Part shown: piece after piece, positions 32,786 through 43,148 of the stretch
How the letters are laid out: each line of letters starts with the position of its first letter
Numbering within the stretch: position 1 is the first letter of the stretch
NCBI GenBank assembly: GCA_020746835.1
Contig: JAGPNK010000025.1
Span: 186,001 to 250,000, forward strand
Direction of reading: 5' to 3'
Length of the DNA stretch: 64,000 bases
DNA from: Stachybotrys elegans
Lineage: Eukaryota > Ascomycota > Sordariomycetes > Hypocreales > Stachybotryaceae
Translations under genes and position numbers: made by a program
Notes under the pieces: model-generated
What the model was told of the DNA's origin: nothing
Seen by the model: the letters and a program-made list of their open reading frames with translations, nothing else
The model's database searches: none

Positions 32786-33409
32786 CGCGATTGTCTTTGT
32801 GTAGGACGAGGAAGCAATCCTGGCAATCCGGTATCTCGAACAGCAGATATCGACGCAGATTGACTTGGACCCCGACCTGAGTTCAGCTGGGTTATCTACA
32901 AGGTAATGAGTTACGGCCTGTTTCAAGGATGGTGGTCGGCATCAACCCGAGCGGCCCGATTGCCGACACTTCTTATCATCTCGGCCGCGCCAAGAGGCCT
33001 GCTCTAGATAACAAAGATAACGATTACGAATCAGATAACGGTGATCGGCATGTCCTTCCGCCCTACTCAACACTGGGGATTTGCAAAGTAGGGTCAGGTA
33101 CAAGGGGGAATTGGTATCGCCCTTATCTTGGCAATATTGGCCCACAGCTAAATTTTTATGTAGATACGCATCTCCATTGTTGATTATCCCTTAATTTTTG
33201 TTTCAGTCATTTGCGTGTGCCTCGTACAATACAATACAAAACTTGAAGGACCATCAATGAGCTTCAGCCAATTGTCTGCATATTCCAATACCACATCACA
33301 TCCAGAAAACAGACTTGTCCGTCATAGAGCAGTGTTTACAATTTAGAAGCCTTTGCAGCCCTCTGGCTATTCAGTCGATCCCTCCTAAATGTGTTGATCC
33401 TAAAATGTA
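32786..33409. other. Short intergenic spacer
   Basis: It contains the promoter of the aldolase and the 3' flank of the DUF3830 gene. No additional gene is seen. Confidence 0.45.
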
Positions 33410-33874
33410 TTAGTCCGTGGCACTTCGGATGGAAGAAGAAACCAACCCTTCTTCGGTCGCCAGCTCAAACTTGACGTTTTGTGCGCCTTTCCAGAGAATC
33501 AGCTCACCCAGCGCTCTCAAATTCTCACCTCCCTCAGTGATAGTCAAGAAGTGATTTGCCGAGAGGGCGCCCATCTTGCTAGCAAACGATACGCCGCCGT
33601 AGCAGAAGAGCAGCTCCGTCTCCGAGTAGCCTCCGGGGTAGAAGAGGATCTGGCCGGCGCTCGGGTGGCTGGTGTGGTTTTCGAATCCTAGGTTGAAGTC
33701 CTGGTCGCCCAGAGGCACCCAAACCGCCTCGCCGCTCCAGCGTACGTGGATGAGTTGCTGTCGGTACGGTAGCAGGCTGCGAAACACCGACACTGTCTTG
33801 GGCGCCGCCGACTCAAAGGCAGCCAGGAACTGGTACGGGCCAGCCGTGATGAGAATTGCGTCTTGAGATGCCAT
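33410..33874 (-). CDS. DUF3830-family protein (cyclophilin-like fold)
   Basis: The start at 33874 (MASQDAILITAGPYQFLAAF) is preferred because family homology begins there; an in-frame ATG at 33997 would add 41 low-complexity residues. The product is 154 residues. The signature FENHTSHPSAGQILFYPGGY, then SETELLFCYGGVSFASKMG and LSANHFLTI, is that of DUF3830, mostly a bacterial family. Bacterial members are often found beside genes for amidohydrolases, racemases and amino-acid or purine breakdown, and their biochemical function is not known. A fungal copy inside an apparent catabolic cluster fits that theme and could reflect old horizontal transfer, although the neighbouring genes have ordinary fungal introns and this one has none. 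Confidence 0.8.
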   Translation of the reverse strand: MASQDAILITAGPYQFLAAFESAAPKTVSVFRSLLPYRQQLIHVRWSGEAVWVPLGDQDFNLGFENHTSHPSAGQILFYPGGYSETELLFCYGGVSFASKMGALSANHFLTITEGGENLRALGELILWKGAQNVKFELATEEGLVSSSIRSATD

Positions 33875-34096
33875 TTTGGGAGAGTGGTTTGTCCAGGCGT
33901 CGATTGGCCGAAAAGAGATGAAGCAGGTAGAGGCGGGAGCAGGCGAATTTTCGCTTCCGTTTGACGGAGACTGAACGCTCATCGGTCCGGTCGGCAATGA
34001 AGCCGCTGCCGGGCGGGCAGGGTCCCACCTGTGATGATATATTAGTAGGCTAGCGATTGATAGTGATACTTGCTATCCGACGATCTCAGTAACATC

Positions 34097-35415
34097 ATGT
34101 CGGCCATTGAGATGATCCAGAGCCTCCCGCGGACATACGGAAATACGTTCCCGCCCTCCAGACAGCAGGGTCACCAGCCGATCCAGGACGGGCACATCAC
34201 CATCACCCCAATCCTGCACGACGAGCAGTCGTCCTTCGGTGCCCAGATTGACGGAATTGATTGGTCCCGCCCGCTTCCCACCGAAGATGTCGCAAAGGTA
34301 AGCACTCTCAGTTACCGTTTCGCGATTGACGGCTGAAAATCGAAACAGCTCATGGCAATTCAAGACAAATACGGCGTCTTGATCTTCCGCAAAACTGGTT
34401 TGGACGACGATAGACATATTGGATTTGCTCGGCAACTAGGCGAGGAACTCGAGGTCAACCCTTTCTTCTATGGCATCGAGAACGACCGCATAGGTAATCC
34501 GCTGCTGTGGGACGTCAGCAAGTATGCAATCTTGGCGCTTGGTTCGGGGTTTCGTATAACACTGACTCGCTTCGGTTCAGTATCAATCTCGATGGAACAA
34601 TAGTACAGCCTCATCAGAGACGATGGGAACACAGTCTAGGCAATGCTTTGTGGCACACGGTCAGTCTCGACGTCCTAACATGAACTCCTCTCACTGACGC
34701 AGAAATCAGGACTCTTCTTTCCATCAGCAGAGATCGAAATACTCGCTGCTGCTATCGCACGGCAACCCATCCAAGGGCGGCTCGTGGACTCATTTCGCCG
34801 ACACTACGCGAGCGTATTCTGAGCTGCCTCAATCCAAGAAAGACGAGCTGGAGGATCTGATCATTGAGCATGACCTTTGGCACTCCCGCCGGCTGGCCTC
34901 ACCCCAGGCATTCGCACAGCCTCTGGATAACGAGCGTGCGGCTGAGAGGTCGGCGTACCACCGCCTTGTCCAGGTTGGGCCGGACGGCAGAAAGACGCTC
35001 TACCTGGCCGCACATGCCAAGCTTGTCCTAGGGCGCAGCTTTGAAGAGAGCCAGAAGCTGATTTGGGACCTCATTGATCACTGTACACAGCCCAAGGTAC
35101 CTAATGGCTGCAGATTTCCTATGAGGTCATGGGCTGACTTCTACTAGTATGTCTTCAGCGTGGAATGGTTGGATGGTGGTGATATGGTATGGTGGGATAA
35201 TCGGTAAGTCGTTTCCCCTTGGTCTCCCAAGTCTTCGGAATGATGCAGTGGACTGAAACGCGACTACTAGGAAGTCTATGCATCGCGCAAACCCCTATAA
35301 TATTAATATGACTGCGCGTGATGTGCGTCGGGCTACTGTGATTGACAACGGACCTCTAGCTTTTGGAGTGAGTAAAAATCAGATATTGGATAATGGGCCG
35401 AATGTAAAGGGCTAG
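34097..35415 (+). CDS. TauD/TfdA-type Fe(II)/2-oxoglutarate dioxygenase
   Basis: Six exons (34097-34297, 34349-34521, 34581-34659, 34710-35096, 35148-35203, 35271-35415) give 346 residues. The domain begins ITITPILHDEQSSFGAQIDG, then DKYGVLIFRKTGLDD. The iron ligands are His and Asp in NALWHTDSSFH and the distal His in RKSMHRANPYN. The 2-oxoglutarate-binding Arg is in ARDVRRATVIDN. All ligands are present, so the enzyme should be active. Fungal TfdA-like proteins oxidise diverse small acids (sulfonates, phenoxyacids, purines), and the substrate here is unknown. It diverges from the DUF3830 gene with about 220 bp between starts, a second bidirectional promoter in the cluster. The extreme C-terminus could be altered by an extra intron. 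Confidence 0.88.
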
Positions 35416-36296
35416 CCAAACAAGCCTGTCGACTAGATCGAGAGGCTTTGCATTTCCACTGAGTTACTGCACTGAGTTCGATGGAAGGGTCAAAGGCAAT
35501 CGGTATCGAGCTACCACCAAACACGTTACTACAGTAGCTAGTAGGTAGCCTGGCCAACAGAATTATAGTCAAATCCAGCTTCGGCCGTAGTCCAGTAGAA
35601 ATTGCAGTTCTGGGATACGCCACAGTCGTTGACTGTTTTTTACTATTGACAGGCCATTGATGGCGGCCTTCCCTAGCAACGGCTGACATTGGGTGAGCAA
35701 GTCAATGCTCACCGACAAGGACACACATTCCGAATAATACACAATCATATATATCACAGTGCCCAGCGCAGAAAGCACTCCGGGTATAATGACAAGGAAG
35801 CAGCCTCCCGCCAAGAGGCTTCTTGCTAGCCAAATTCCCATCCGCCATTCAAGATGCTGTCCAATATTGCCTTCCCTGGTTCCTTCACCTACGACGCTGT
35901 CACAAGGCACATCATCCATAATCCGCCCAACAACCCCGTCCAGGTCAGCTCTGACCCCAACGTCAACACTTATACCGGCGGCAACAGCTTAGGGTGTACT
36001 ATTACCGACTCTGGTGTTCTTACTTACATCTACCCTGCCACTCTTGACCAGTCGGCCTATAGCTGCAATGGAATGTGGTGGATGGGAACTGCTACATCTG
36101 CTCAGAATTGTACCTGGAGTGGAGAGCCGCTGCCTCTACAGGCTGTTGAGGTTTAGATCATTACATGTAATAGATAAGCAGCCTATATACACAAGTAAAC
36201 TAATCGGGCGACAGGCACCTTCTCCAGCATTGACCCGTCACGGTCTTTGACTACGTCTTGCCGACTCGATGGAGCCTGGAGAATTGAGGCATGAGG
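35416..36296. other. Intergenic spacer with one weak ORF
   Basis: An open frame at 35854-36156 (100 residues, four Cys, no signal peptide) looks partly protein-like but has no recognisable domain and is left uncalled. Nothing else is seen. Confidence 0.4.
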
Positions 36297-38023
36297 TTAT
36301 TTCGCAATTTTTGAGAAAATATAATCCACATCCTCTAGCTCGAGACCCTTCGTTTCTGGGAAGAACATCCATATCAGTGGCACCCAGGCAGTATTGAGAA
36401 CGGCAAAGATGATGTAGGTTCTCCAGCCAATATTTTGGATAGACATTGGGGTTATTTGGACAACCAACTAGAGGGAATTTGTCAGGATGCAGTTAGTACT
36501 TTGTACGAGTGACGACAAACATAATTGAATATCCAATTCGCGGCAGTGGACAGTGATGAGCCTCGTTGACGGAGACGGAGTGGTAGGATTTCGGAGCTAT
36601 CACATGTTAAACCCAACCTTGGGAACGACTCTGTCAAACTTACGGATATACCCAGACGGTAGCCTGGAAACCGATTGTAAAGGCACCTTGAAATACAAAG
36701 AGCATGGCCGCGGCCCCGATACCTGCACCGTAAGCGACTCTTGTGTTGTGTTCGACTTGGTAAATGAGGGCGGCTTGGACGGCCATGGCCGCAGCCATGA
36801 CGCTTATCATAGATATCAACTTGAGCAGGCGTCAGAGACATGTTGCTGTGTCTTTCGTGGTACATACCAGTGGTTTTCGCCCAATACGGTCAATGAGCAT
36901 CCAAGGGATAAATGACGCAACAAAGAACCATGTTTGGAGGAAGCCAGACATAAGGGCTGACATGTGTTTTGAGAACCCTATACTCTTTTCGAATAGGGTG
37001 CCGGCATAGTCTGTGGATGGATTTTTAATCAGCATTTGATCAATGTAACTCTGCAGTGGCTTGGTATGTGGTACAAATGATTGCGTTGATGCCTCCCAGT
37101 TGCTGGAAAATTTGGATGGCACAGGCCAGAATGAGTCGCCGCCGCGATTTGATTGGATCATTTCGAAAGACCTGGCTCCAAGAACCCGATCCTATCGACG
37201 CCTCGTATGCAACTGTGTGAACAATGCTGCGGTGTAGCTCCTGGGCATCCGGGTGGTCCGGCGAGACACCCTTGATCCGAGCAAGCACTGCCAGGCACTC
37301 TTCTGAGCGACCATGGGACGCCAACCACCTGGGGGTTTCCGGAATAATAGCCAGGAGGACAAGAATGGCCAGAATGGGTACACACTGGAGAATAACGGGA
37401 ACTCTCCAAGCATAGCTGCCATTATGTGATGAAAAGCCATAGTCGATCCAGTAGACGACACAAATACCCAGATTGAGCGTGGAAAGCTGGGCACAGACGT
37501 AAATGCCGCGGGTTGACTTGGGGCTAAACTCTGCCTGGAGCACCGGTGCGGTCGAATTGACAATGCCGAGACCGAACCCGGAGACGATGCGTCCGGCAAT
37601 GAGCTGAGTGCGGCTGTATGCAGAGGCTTGGAGCAAAGTCCCGACGATCATAACGATGCAACCCACGAACATGGTGTGACGCCGACCAAGACGCTCGCCC
37701 CAGACGGCAGCACCGATGGCCCCGAAGAAGCAGCCGACTGAACGAGTGGTTATGTTTATTGTTCCAAAGCAGGGAGATATGCTCACCTTCAAAGATGGCA
37801 ACGATGACGCCAATCATGGAGGTACTGGGGGTGTCAAAGCTTTGATTGAAGGCGTCCGTGTTCACTACACGTGTCAATAGATTGAGAGCATCGAGAGGAC
37901 AGTATACTCACCAAGCCCTCCCATCAAGCCGTTGTCGTAGCCGATGAGCATGAAGCCCAAAGAGGTCAGGACGCTGACGGTAAAGATCAGCGCCCGGCCC
38001 GAGAGACCGGATGAGAGGCTCAT
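36297..38023 (-). CDS. MFS sugar/H+ symporter (HXT/lactose-permease-like)
   Basis: Seven exons (37912-38023, 37787-37864, 37075-37737, 36868-37010, 36644-36819, 36521-36596, 36297-36467) join in phase to 472 residues. Motifs in order: GYDNGLMGGLVNTDAFNQSF after helix 1; WGERLGRRHTM, the loop 2-3 signature; GRIVSGFGLGIVNSTAPVLQ; PETPRWLASHGR, the PESPR motif; QIFQQLGGINAII in helix 7; DRIGRKPL; and the final PETKGLELEDVDYIF. All are diagnostic for the sugar porter family. The gene is intact with 46-64 nt introns. It lies 3' to 3' with the dioxygenase gene across 0.9 kb, so it may belong to the same nutrient-use block, or simply be a neighbour. Substrate is probably a hexose, disaccharide or sugar acid. 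Confidence 0.9.
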
Positions 38024-38620
38024 TGTGAGTCAACCCAGCGACAGCGCGGTTTATCGCGATGGTGGGCCAAGAGTGAAGGAAGCTAAAAGTGAGGACCGCG
38101 AGGTTAAGTATTGGTCACTCTCATAGGACGATCTGAGGGTGGGGAGACTTTGGTTAGGCCTTTGTCAGTTGATGCTCTGTCTCGTCGGGTCTGGGACGTG
38201 CGAATCCAACATCTCTTGAGGAATTTGCTCTCGCCGCTAGTGAAAAGGAAAGGCGTCATTAATCGATCCGCTAGATCGGGTGCACGTATCTAATCTCTAC
38301 CCACTTTTGCGTGATTACAAGCTTGTGTACAGCGGGAATTACCGCGCAAGCGCCTCTCTAGTTTGTCCACTTGGTGTCTTGATGCTGCTTCCAGCACCTA
38401 TCTTTGTATCAAAACTCAAGTCGATCGCGATATGGCTCAAGTGCTACCACTTTATTAATGTTATTGATTAAAACACAGCCTTGGGCTTTGTTAGCCTCAT
38501 GTTAGGAACTTCTAACTGTTATCTCGTCTTAAAATTAGAAAGGGCATCCTTGAAGTTCAACATCTTTATCGCTTTATTTCCCTACATCTCCAACTACTCA
38601 GAACAGAGGGTGATGACTCA
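38024..38620. other. Intergenic spacer
   Basis: Promoter region of the sugar transporter on the left and 3' flank of the next minus-strand gene on the right. No other feature is seen. Confidence 0.45.
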
Positions 38621-39250
38621 TCACAGAACAAAGGCAGTGATGCCAACAGTAGCCGCAGCCACAGCAATCAACAACCCAGGCCTCCTAAAAACAGCAGGCG
38701 CTCCGCTAATTTCCATAATTTCCTCCCCAAACGCCGTGCACATAGTCTGAAAAGGCGCCATCAGGGCGCTAGTCAACCCCTCCTCGTCTCTGCAGGCAGT
38801 AACCAGATCCCCCATGTTAGATGCGAGCTCTGACATGTAGGAGGAAACGGTGGAAGTATATTCAGCCCAGTCTGAGGAGAGAGAACCCGTGACCTCAATA
38901 TTGCCGAGGCATTGTGCTATGGCCGCTGTCGTGTCGACGGGGTGTGCCGAAAGGTAGCTATTCATAGCATCTGCAAGGGAGTATTCCAGAGTTGGCACGG
39001 CAGGCTTGAGTTCTCGAAAAACGGATATACCGGTCGAACACTGCTCTCCTACATTCTGAACCACATTTTCCGGGATGTTGTTCCATCCTACTTCTTCCCA
39101 TTGACGACGGTCAAGCCTCTGGATGCCTGCACTGGCCTGTATAGTGTTGATTGTGCTGATCACAACATTGATATGCTGAGTACCGGTGGCCTGAGCCGAG
39201 GAGAGGGCAAAGAGAGCGGCCACAGCGAGGGTAGAGTCGGATAGCTTCAT
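38621..39250 (-). CDS. Small secreted, predicted GPI-anchored protein
   Basis: This is a single exon of 209 residues. The N-terminus MKLSDSTLAVAALFALSSAQA is a good signal peptide. The mature chain is helical, with four Cys (EQCSTG, AQCLGN, TACRDE, TMCTAF) spaced as in fungal proteins annotated as infection-structure-specific or surface proteins. The last 25 residues (PGLLIAVAAATVGITAFVL) are hydrophobic after a small-residue region, as expected for GPI attachment. Placement at the cell surface is inferred; function is not known. No intron is needed. Confidence 0.7.
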   Translation of the reverse strand: MKLSDSTLAVAALFALSSAQATGTQHINVVISTINTIQASAGIQRLDRRQWEEVGWNNIPENVVQNVGEQCSTGISVFRELKPAVPTLEYSLADAMNSYLSAHPVDTTAAIAQCLGNIEVTGSLSSDWAEYTSTVSSYMSELASNMGDLVTACRDEEGLTSALMAPFQTMCTAFGEEIMEISGAPAVFRRPGLLIAVAAATVGITAFVL

Positions 39251-39783
39251 GATGTGGTGCCGAAGTTAAGAAATGTTACAATATCGGGTAAAAATAAAAG
39301 CCTTCTTTGTAATTGACTTGACTGGGAATTGAGGGCGGACGCTGTTCAACTAAGGTCTCGGATGGGGCCATGAGTGATATTTATAATGTCCAGTGTGCGG
39401 ATGGTTGCCTGCCAGCCTGATCCTACAATTGTATGCAGGAACCAATATTATACGAGTTGCCAAGACGTGAAATTTTACCGATCGAGTAGGGTCAGGCCGG
39501 ATGCTGGCTGATGAGTAAGAATGGCAGGGCTGAGTCGCTGTACCAGCCCACACTTCCACGGGAATACGAGATCCTTCAGCCCGATCTCGATCATAACCGT
39601 CTGGCTAAAAATAATGAGGGCACTGTTATCATGACAGAAAAACAAGATATTAAGATCGTACCCAAGATTCGCGCGTTCTATATAAGGCTAATAGCTCTCC
39701 TGGGACTCGCAGAGACAAAAATAGGACAGAAGATTAATTACCTTGTTGTCTAAAAAGCAGGCCATGATGTGCCAGGCAAGAAC

Positions 39784-39872
39784 CCTGATTTCCTGATCGT
39801 GAACCTCAATGGGATACCGACCAGCGACACACCCTCTGGCGATAACAAATCAATAAATGCCACTTGGTAAGA
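39784..39872 (+). repeat. SINE-like repeat, copy F (internally deleted)
   Basis: CTGATTTCCTGATCGTGAAC, CTCAATGGGATACCGACCAG, CGAC, then CAAATCAATAAATGCCACTTGGTAAGAG. The start and end of the family are both recognisable with a gap in the middle. It directly abuts, and reads into, the truncated minus-strand monooxygenase fragment. Confidence 0.75.
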
Positions 39873-40466
39873 GTTACCGGACTGTTCCTTGGCCGTGATG
39901 GACCCGAGATTGCTTTGTTTGTATGTTCCCACATGAAAAGTTGCGTGATACTGTGGATGCCATCACATCTAATTACCATGTCGCCATTCTCAACCTCTCC
40001 GTTCGCCAACACAACTTCCACACCGCCAGAGTGGCTTCTGATCTCCTTCACAGTTGCTCCTGTACGGAGTCTGCCTTTATCTGGCAAACCTTGATACAAT
40101 ATCCGTAAGAACTCGCGCCGCTCGAGGGGGAGAAGATCCCAGGCGTGGCTTTGCACATTGTTAGTTGTAGCTCGAGTGCGAATGCTATTAGGGGCCGTAC
40201 TTTTCCTTTATATGTTCAAAAAGGCACTACTAGACACACATGTACCGGTTGCCCTTCGGGTGCGAAGGGCCTTGTGCGGCGGCAATCTTTAGAACCTCGT
40301 CCAAGGCACCCAGCTGTTGGAGAACGCGGCTGACGTGCAGATGGATTGCGATGCTGGTGCCTTCAAATGGCCATATAGCTTCGTGCTTGTCCAGCACAAC
40401 ATGCTCTATACATACTTTTTCAAACAGTGCGAAGTTGTCAGACCAGGCTCCTCCGCGCTCATACAC
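39873..40466 (-). pseudogene. FAD-dependent monooxygenase, N-terminal fragment
   Basis: Minus-strand frames give VVLDKHEAIWPFEGTSIAIH, LHVSRVLQQLGALDEVLKIA, then ERREFLRILYQGLPDKGRLR, and VIRCDGIHSITQLFMWEH, the DG motif of flavoprotein monooxygenases of the PaxM-like group. The GxGxxG dinucleotide-binding start is eroded, an intron of about 70 nt separates the two readable parts, and homology stops at about 39880 where repeat copy F begins; the last codons of the open frame are repeat sequence. The C-terminal FAD-binding half is missing. PaxM-like enzymes epoxidise prenyl chains in indole-diterpene and meroterpenoid pathways; this copy is dead. Confidence 0.78.
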
Positions 40467-41264
40467 CGAAACCGCCCCTTAGGCACAATAACGTCAAGCC
40501 CTTGGAATCACCACCAGAGCCAACATTTGCGTTTTAATTTCACGGCCAGGGGTGTCTGCAGAGATGACAAAAAAGCCTTGTATTTGCTCCGTCCGCTATC
40601 GCCAGTCCTCGAATGAGAAGCCCCTCCTCCCAACCACAAAGTGAAAGAATGCGGACTTTATCTATGTTTCCGGTTAAATCCGGTCCAAATCCGTGTTTTA
40701 CTTACTGCACACCATGAGGAAGGGCAGTGTTACACAGCATAACACCCATATGGGGTTCCAGCGATGACGATTAGACGTCAGCCTAATGTGTGATTCATAG
40801 CCCAGCGTAGGATGCGTGAAGGGTACCGTGACTGTCATTGCATGGTGTTGACAAATCTGCTGGGATAAGGGAACACAACCTGCTTATGCCTTCAAAGTTT
40901 ATCAACCGCCCAGCCAGATGTCAATTGTTTTACCTTTATGCCCGAACCTCACCTTATTAGTGCGGTAGCCACTAGATTAAGCTATGCGGTAGATTTCCGA
41001 GCAAACCCGATAGTTGACATATGGCCGATATTGACATTTATGGAGTCTCATCCTCCCGGCAAAGCTGTAAAATTAAGCCCCACGTCTATTCACGACGGCC
41101 ATGATTATTATTCTGTATCGATAGCAGACGGGTCACTCATGATTCACTGGCTGCCATGAAAGTATGGGTTCATTTGCCCGGCATGATCCGATTAGATTTT
41201 CTGCATTGAATATAACCTACTTATCCTCTGTCATAGCTTCGTATCCATCTATGAGACTTTATAC
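40467..41264. other. Intergenic spacer
   Basis: No gene is identified between the monooxygenase fragment and the alcohol dehydrogenase. The left edge may contain eroded N-terminal monooxygenase sequence. Confidence 0.45.
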
Positions 41265-42405
41265 TTAACCCATTGTCAGCACAGCTCGGAACCGCACTTT
41301 TCCACTCAACATCTTCTCTGGAAATAGTTAGTATGAATAGTTACGCAGAAAATGGGCTGGTAATTCTACTGACCAAAAGCTTCTTGGGCGCGTTCCAGTG
41401 GAAATGTTTCAATGGCGCATTCCACGCCTTGAAGAAGGGCAAAGTTGATGACTTTCTCAGAGTCGTAGCAGTTTCCTACTGGCCACGACTGTACCGAGAT
41501 TCCACGCATCATCATCTCGTTTGAGTTGACTGTAATCTCGCCGTTTTCAGGAACACTTAGAATGGCAAGCTTTCCGAAGATGCCAACCCCTTTAATGAGA
41601 GGCGCAATAGCATCGGTAGCCATGGCAGTGGTGACAACGAGCTTGGCATAGCCCAGATCTCTCAACGCGGCACCAGCGTCACCAGCACTCGAGTCGATAT
41701 ACTCGTTTGCGCCTAGCTCTTCGGCCGCTTTCTCTTTTTCGGGCCCACGGGAGATGGCGACGACACGGTACCCCATCTTCTTCGCAATCTGCACTGCCAA
41801 GTGACCGAGACCACCAAGGCCCTGTACAGCCACGGTATCTCCTGGCTGGAGACTGGCTGATCGTATGGCATTGAAGACTGTCACACCTGCACAGAGCATA
41901 GGTGCGTACATGGCTGCGTCAACCTCATCGGGTATGCGAACTCCCGCTTTTGCAAGCAAAATACAGTATTCCGCATCTAATCTAACGTTTAGTGCTCTTG
42001 ACCTCAGAGGTGTTTGGATATGGGTAACGACTTACAGCCGCCATCTCTGGTGACGCCGTTGACAATGTAAGGCTCGCACATCTGTGGGAGACCCATGATG
42101 CAAGCATTACAGACACCGTCGTGTCCGCCGTGGTATCCTCCACCAATTCGGTCTCCTACTTTCCAGCCTGCCACGTCGCTGCCGATGGCTACCACTCTGC
42201 CAATCAACTCATGACCAGGTACCCTTGGGAAACCACCGCCAAACACATTATACTGACTGAACACCTCTGAGTGGCATACACCACAAGCTTCGACTTTTAC
42301 CAGGACCTCTCCGACGCCTGGCAGTTTTAGCTCTACTTCTTCGATGCTAAGGGGCTCGCCCAGTCCCTTGAAGGCAGCCTGCTTGTAAGATTTGGGAAGC
42401 TCCAT
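41265..42405 (-). CDS. Zinc-dependent alcohol dehydrogenase (MDR superfamily)
   Basis: Exons 42036-42405, 41374-41976 and 41265-41317 give 341 residues. The start at 42405 (MELPKSYKQAAFKGLGEPL) fits the family; an upstream ATG adds 11 residues. Catalytic zinc ligands are in ACGVCHSE and GHELIG. The structural-zinc lobe is GGHDGVCNACIMGLPQMC, with three of the usual four Cys, as in many fungal homologues. The Rossmann motif GLGGLGHLAV follows, and the end is EKMLSGKVRFRAVLTMG. The enzyme should oxidise or reduce alcohols or aldehydes with NAD(P)(H). It is intact although both neighbours (monooxygenase fragment, Old-Yellow-Enzyme with a deletion) are not. It could be a survivor of a metabolic cluster or an independent detoxification gene. 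Confidence 0.9.
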
Positions 42406-43148
42406 GTTGACTCGGTCCTGGAGATGAAACGAAATCACGGTTAGATGTATGGGAGAATTGTTTTGGAGAAAGGCTTGAGATCTGGGGCATCCAACTCCTT
42501 ACGCGGTTGCCACAGACATATGTAATTATCGCCAGCAGAGAACTGGCCAGCTAGTTGTGCTCGGGTATAGCCCACGGAGTTATCTTAAGACCGGAAGGCA
42601 AGGCTCATGCAGCTCAAGCAGCTACTGACCAGTCGACGTGAAACTTGGAACGGTTGCTCGCTTTCCTGCTACCCTGTGTGTTGGTTGGCCGTCTTAGTCG
42701 AGTTACCGATTGGAATGTGCTTATGCGCGCTGCTGTATGGCAGTGAGTAATCTGACAAGGATCAAAGTCCCCCCCCCCTTCCCTCCCATGCATGACAGTA
42801 TGTAGGATCAGAGTCTCGACCACTTTGTGGGCCGGCCCGCTTTCGGTCGAGACATAAGGAAGGGGGTGTGGTCATAGTAATCACTTGGGCTCTCAGAAAA
42901 GCGTTCCGAACTCGACCGTTTGATGCCGGGTCTTCGAAGGAATCAACAGCAAAGAATTCCGAGGCGGATATGACGGAGGACGGCGAATCGAGGTGGGCTT
43001 GCTCAGCCGATATTGACAGAGTAATCATATGCCTGAGAGTGAAGAAAATTATGCACATATAGAGGTGTGTTTCGAATGAATGAATCCAACTTGACGAATT
43101 TGCCTGTAAAACATTGCTCTTCTCCCAAGTACACTTTGCTTAAACACG
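42406..43148. other. Divergent promoter region
   Basis: 743 bp lie between the starts of the alcohol dehydrogenase and the flavin oxidoreductase gene. It has a poly-C run near 42769-42778. No gene is seen. Confidence 0.5.

Noticed and set aside
35854..36156. 100-residue open frame with four Cys
   Set aside because: Partly protein-like but lacks a signal peptide and recognisable family; not strong enough to call.
25480..40466. Idea that the two monooxygenase fragments are halves of one gene split by an inversion between repeats E and F
   Set aside because: Geometry would fit, because inverting 25.4-39.8 kb puts the C-terminal piece behind the N-terminal piece on one strand. But the N-terminal piece is of the PaxM-like type (ERREFLRILYQGLP, FMWEH) and the C-terminal piece has the salicylate-hydroxylase-type motif GDAAHAMSPWHGSGAAMAFE, so they look like different subfamilies. 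A tree of both pieces would settle it.
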